A DNA stretch of 7,562 bases, from positions 1 through 7,562 of the forward strand of contig JAGBFY010000051.1 of assembly GCA_017936245.1 (NCBI GenBank). Direction: 5' to 3'. This document shows, piece after piece, positions 5,442 through 7,562 of the stretch. The position numbers and the translations under genes were made by a program. The DNA comes from Kiritimatiellia bacterium. GTDB lineage: Bacteria; Verrucomicrobiota; Kiritimatiellia; RFP12; UBA1067. The notes under the pieces are model-generated. The model made no database searches and was not told the origin of the DNA. It saw only the letters and a program-made list of their open reading frames with translations. Positions within the stretch are counted from its first letter, which is position 1; the number at the start of each line of letters is the position of its first letter.

Positions 5442-6920
5442 TCATTTTGTCGCCGCACCGGCGGCACCGGCATGGGGCTCGAACTCGATGAGAAACGCGG
5501 CGCTTTCACAGTCGGGCTTGCGGAGCGTCAGCCTGCCGTTCTCGAAAGTGAAGTCGGCCGGCGCAATGTCCCGCGTGTAGTCGTGAACCGTGGCAGTCAC
5601 CTTCGCATCCGCAGGAACGCCCTTCATGTCGACGACAAGGCAGTCCGTACGCACCCTGTAGTCCGAAACCAGCAACGCCTGTTTGCGACCATCGGCCGAT
5701 TTGCCGGCGAGGACGGTGACGACTGACTCGTCTGCGGGATCGAGACCCGTCGCCGCACAAAGTTTCGCGTAGCCGTTTGCAAAGCGGCCGAAAAGTTGCA
5801 GTCCGTAGAAAACCTTGAACTTCCGCTTGTGCTCGTCCATGTAGCCCCAGGCTCCCGTGCTTTTGCATCCGTAGTAATAGGCCTGATCGAGCTTCGAGGT
5901 CTGGAACTGCGAGAGAACCGCCAGATTGAAGCAGGAGGAGTCGATTCCGTTGTGCGAGCGGGGACCCGACCATATCTTGGCGACTATTTCCGGGTCGGGC
6001 GAACGGAGCATTTCCCAGTCGTAGTCACTGCGGCCGAAGTAATGCCACTCGTTAATGATGAGTTCGCATTTCTTGAAACCGTATTCGTCGCAAAGCGCCC
6101 GCGCCGCCTCCGTCTGCTCGAGGAACTCGGCCGGGTTTTCGGAATACCGATGCCACGACAGGAAGTCCGGCTCGACACCAGCCGCGCGGCATCCGTCGAA
6201 AAGTGCGCGCGCATACGGCTCGTCCCACCAGCAGAAAGCGGGGCCGCCGACCTTGATGTCAGGGAACTCCGATTTCAGCCGCTTCAGTACCGTCACGAAG
6301 AACTTGACGAAGAGGTCGCGGCGCTTCGCATCGCGGCGCGCCTGCTCCTCCTTGTCGCCGTCTTTCGCCTCGTCTCCGCCAGGCAGAAACCACATGGCCG
6401 TCTTGAGGTTGGGCTCGTTCCAGATTTCCCAGTATTTGATGCCCCAGTGGAAGCCATCCGCCCAGCCACGGTTGTAGTGGCGGACGGTGGCGGCGAAGGT
6501 TTCGGCGACCTTGTCGAAGTCCTCGGGGATCAGTGCGTTGAAGTGGACCTTGTTGCCCGAATGCTCGATAGAGGTGCCGAGGCGGAAGAAGATGTCGTGC
6601 CCGACCTCCTCGCGCGTCCGCTTCAGCAGGTAGTCCGTCGGCCCGAAGACGTAGTTCGCCGGATCCTTCGCGTCAAGGTGCATGAGCGGAAAAATGTGGA
6701 AATAGTCGCAGACGCGCTGGCCCGGGTTGATGAGCGCCCAGTCGTGCGTCCGAGACGCCTTGAAGCCCATAGACCGAAGGTCTTCTATGTACTCCTGCGG
6801 GCACGAGCATATTGTCGGGCCGGATCCCGTAGAATGCAGTTCGCGACGGAACAGAACCGTCTCTTGCGTGAAGTCGGCCGAAAGCAAAACAGCGGCCGCC
6901 GCCAGAATCATCGTACTCAT
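5442..6920 (-). CDS. clan GH-A glycoside hydrolase, GH39-like, probably secreted
   Basis: A 492-residue retaining glycosidase with a (beta/alpha)8 barrel. The acid/base is Glu169 in WEIWNEPN (164-171), and the nucleophile is most likely Glu291 in LIINEWHYF (287-295). Their 122-residue spacing is close to that of the GH39 beta-xylosidase XynB (Glu160, Glu277). SWHRYS (255-260) is the usual conserved histidine strand between them. After about residue 395 a small beta-rich domain follows (VVTVLAG, ALLVSDYR, VTATVHDY), as in GH39 enzymes. The N-terminus, MSTMILAAAAVLLSADF, resembles a short signal peptide but lacks the basic n-region, so export is likely, not sure. Likely substrates are plant or mucin side-chain sugars such as xylosides; the family also has alpha-L-iduronidase and other activities. 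The start is certain: AGGAGG (6933-6928) stands seven bases upstream. Its ATG overlaps the stop of the upstream gene by ATGA, so the two are coupled. Confidence 0.88.
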   Translation of the reverse strand: MSTMILAAAAVLLSADFTQETVLFRRELHSTGSGPTICSCPQEYIEDLRSMGFKASRTHDWALINPGQRVCDYFHIFPLMHLDAKDPANYVFGPTDYLLKRTREEVGHDIFFRLGTSIEHSGNKVHFNALIPEDFDKVAETFAATVRHYNRGWADGFHWGIKYWEIWNEPNLKTAMWFLPGGDEAKDGDKEEQARRDAKRRDLFVKFFVTVLKRLKSEFPDIKVGGPAFCWWDEPYARALFDGCRAAGVEPDFLSWHRYSENPAEFLEQTEAARALCDEYGFKKCELIINEWHYFGRSDYDWEMLRSPDPEIVAKIWSGPRSHNGIDSSCFNLAVLSQFQTSKLDQAYYYGCKSTGAWGYMDEHKRKFKVFYGLQLFGRFANGYAKLCAATGLDPADESVVTVLAGKSADGRKQALLVSDYRVRTDCLVVDMKGVPADAKVTATVHDYTRDIAPADFTFENGRLTLRKPDCESAAFLIEFEPHAGAAGAATK

Positions 6921-7562
6921 TTGTATTCCTCCTGTTTGATTTTTTTCAAATCCGACTCCGTAAGGAAGAGCGAACGCGCGAACGCCCCGCGCCGCGCCGC
7001 ATTGACCGGGCGGTTCACCAGCCAGCCGAACGCATTGATGAGAAGCGCGGCGTTGTCCGCGTGTTCGATCCGGAACGGCACGAAGGCCGTCAAATCGCCG
7101 CAGACGAAGACGCGCCCCTCGCCAAACCGCGCGGCGGCCATCACGGGACGCCCGGCGCCGACCGCCGCGTCATTCGGCGTGCGGACGACGGGGAAGGCGG
7201 CGCTTGGCGTTCTCTTGTCGATTTTAGGAAACGAAAGCGCGCGCGTCAGGTTCACGAGAACTTCGCCCACGCCGTCCGTGAGGTCTTCCGCACCGGCGGC
7301 GGCGACGCAGACGAGCTGGAATGGATCGCTGAACGCCGTGTGCGCACCGCCATTAACGAACCCGCATGTACGGTCCCGTACGATGCCAAAGGCGCTTCCA
7401 AGGCAGCCTGGATACGCCAGCAGCAGCCCATCGACATTCACAGTCCCGCTCTGACATGTCGCGATAAAGAGCGCTCCGCCGCCATGCACATATTCGACAA
7501 GCGCCTTCTTGAACTCCGACGTGAAATCGCGTTTGAAGTAGGCATTGGAAAACGACTCCGTG
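6917..7562 (-). CDS. GATase1-like (ThuA/DUF4350-type) protein, C-terminal part
   Basis: The last 214 residues of a protein cut by the right edge; the frame is open to base 7561. Seen: FKKALVEYVHGGGALFIATC, the helix-turn-strand that in class I glutamine-amidotransferase-like folds leads into the glycine-rich turn, then after about 100 residues ARFGEGRVFVCGDLTAF followed by DNAALLINAFGWLV. That closing block (fast-growing strand, GD, then a DNxxLxxNxxxWL helix) is common in ThuA-like and DUF4350-like proteins, which sit with carbohydrate-active enzymes. A Cys stands at the end of FIATC, but I cannot tell whether it is a catalytic nucleophile. The tail is basic and charged (SDLKKIKQEEYK). Because the start is missing, a signal peptide or other domains cannot be judged. 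Its TGA overlaps the hydrolase ATG, so the pair is an operon whose beginning lies outside the window. Confidence 0.6.
   Translation of the reverse strand, partial: TESFSNAYFKRDFTSEFKKALVEYVHGGGALFIATCQSGTVNVDGLLLAYPGCLGSAFGIVRDRTCGFVNGGAHTAFSDPFQLVCVAAAGAEDLTDGVGEVLVNLTRALSFPKIDKRTPSAAFPVVRTPNDAAVGAGRPVMAAARFGEGRVFVCGDLTAFVPFRIEHADNAALLINAFGWLVNRPVNAARRGAFARSLFLTESDLKKIKQEEYK
6928..6933 (-). promoter_or_regulatory. ribosome binding site of the glycoside hydrolase gene
   Basis: A perfect AGGAGG on the minus strand, seven bases before the ATG 6920-6918 and inside the last codons of the upstream gene. It fixes the start of the hydrolase despite the overlap. Confidence 0.8.

Noticed and set aside
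5796..7454. 552-codon open frame on the plus strand
   Set aside because: It lies opposite the glycoside hydrolase and its coupled neighbour, both with clear motifs and ribosome binding sites. Its translation is Arg/Val-rich and low in information, typical of the shadow of GC-rich coding DNA.

Overview
The window looks like a piece of a chromosome from an uncultured, probably anaerobic bacterium of the Verrucomicrobiota/Lentisphaerota/Kiritimatiellota type. That placement is an inference from gene style: a Tat-exported sugar-isomerase-like lipoprotein, an alanine-rich membrane-anchored helical protein, a GH39-like secreted glycosidase and an AAA_14/DUF4143 ATPase. No rRNA or other marker gene is present to prove it.

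Left part (1-2251). The C-terminal half of a cysteine synthase (+) runs by a 4-base ATGA overlap into a small membrane-anchored helical protein of unknown function (+). This pair converges on dxr (-), the second enzyme of the MEP isoprenoid pathway. Only 18 bases separate the two stop codons, and they form a hairpin whose stem takes in both stops. A second overlapping hairpin competes for the same arm.

Middle-left (2271-3313). A Tat-signal lipoprotein with a sugar phosphate isomerase/epimerase TIM barrel lies 19 bases upstream of dxr, so the two probably form one operon. It is driven by a clear sigma70-type promoter (TTGATT-17-TATAAT). Upstream of that promoter is a hairpin plus U8 terminator candidate, then the C-terminal remnant of an unrecognised minus-strand gene.

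Middle (3639-5219). This is an AT-richer cassette. It holds three copies of a 22-bp motif at an exact 33-bp period, a strong promoter (TTGCAT-17-TAAAAT) starting two bases after the third copy, an AAA_14/DUF4143 ATPase gene, and a C-rich, G-free tract behind the gene that resembles a Rho-loading site. The minus-strand remnant loses its frame 9-12 bases before the first repeat. This suggests the cassette, or the rearrangement that brought it, cut an older gene. The cassette is the most interesting part of the window.

Right part (5442-7562). Two minus-strand genes are translationally coupled by an ATGA overlap: the end of a GATase1-like (ThuA/DUF4350-like) protein, then a clan GH-A, GH39-like glycoside hydrolase with both catalytic glutamates recognisable. 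They probably form a polysaccharide-degradation operon that begins beyond the right edge. A short open frame continues in phase after the hydrolase stop codon.

No tRNA, rRNA, CRISPR array, complete insertion sequence or replication origin was seen.
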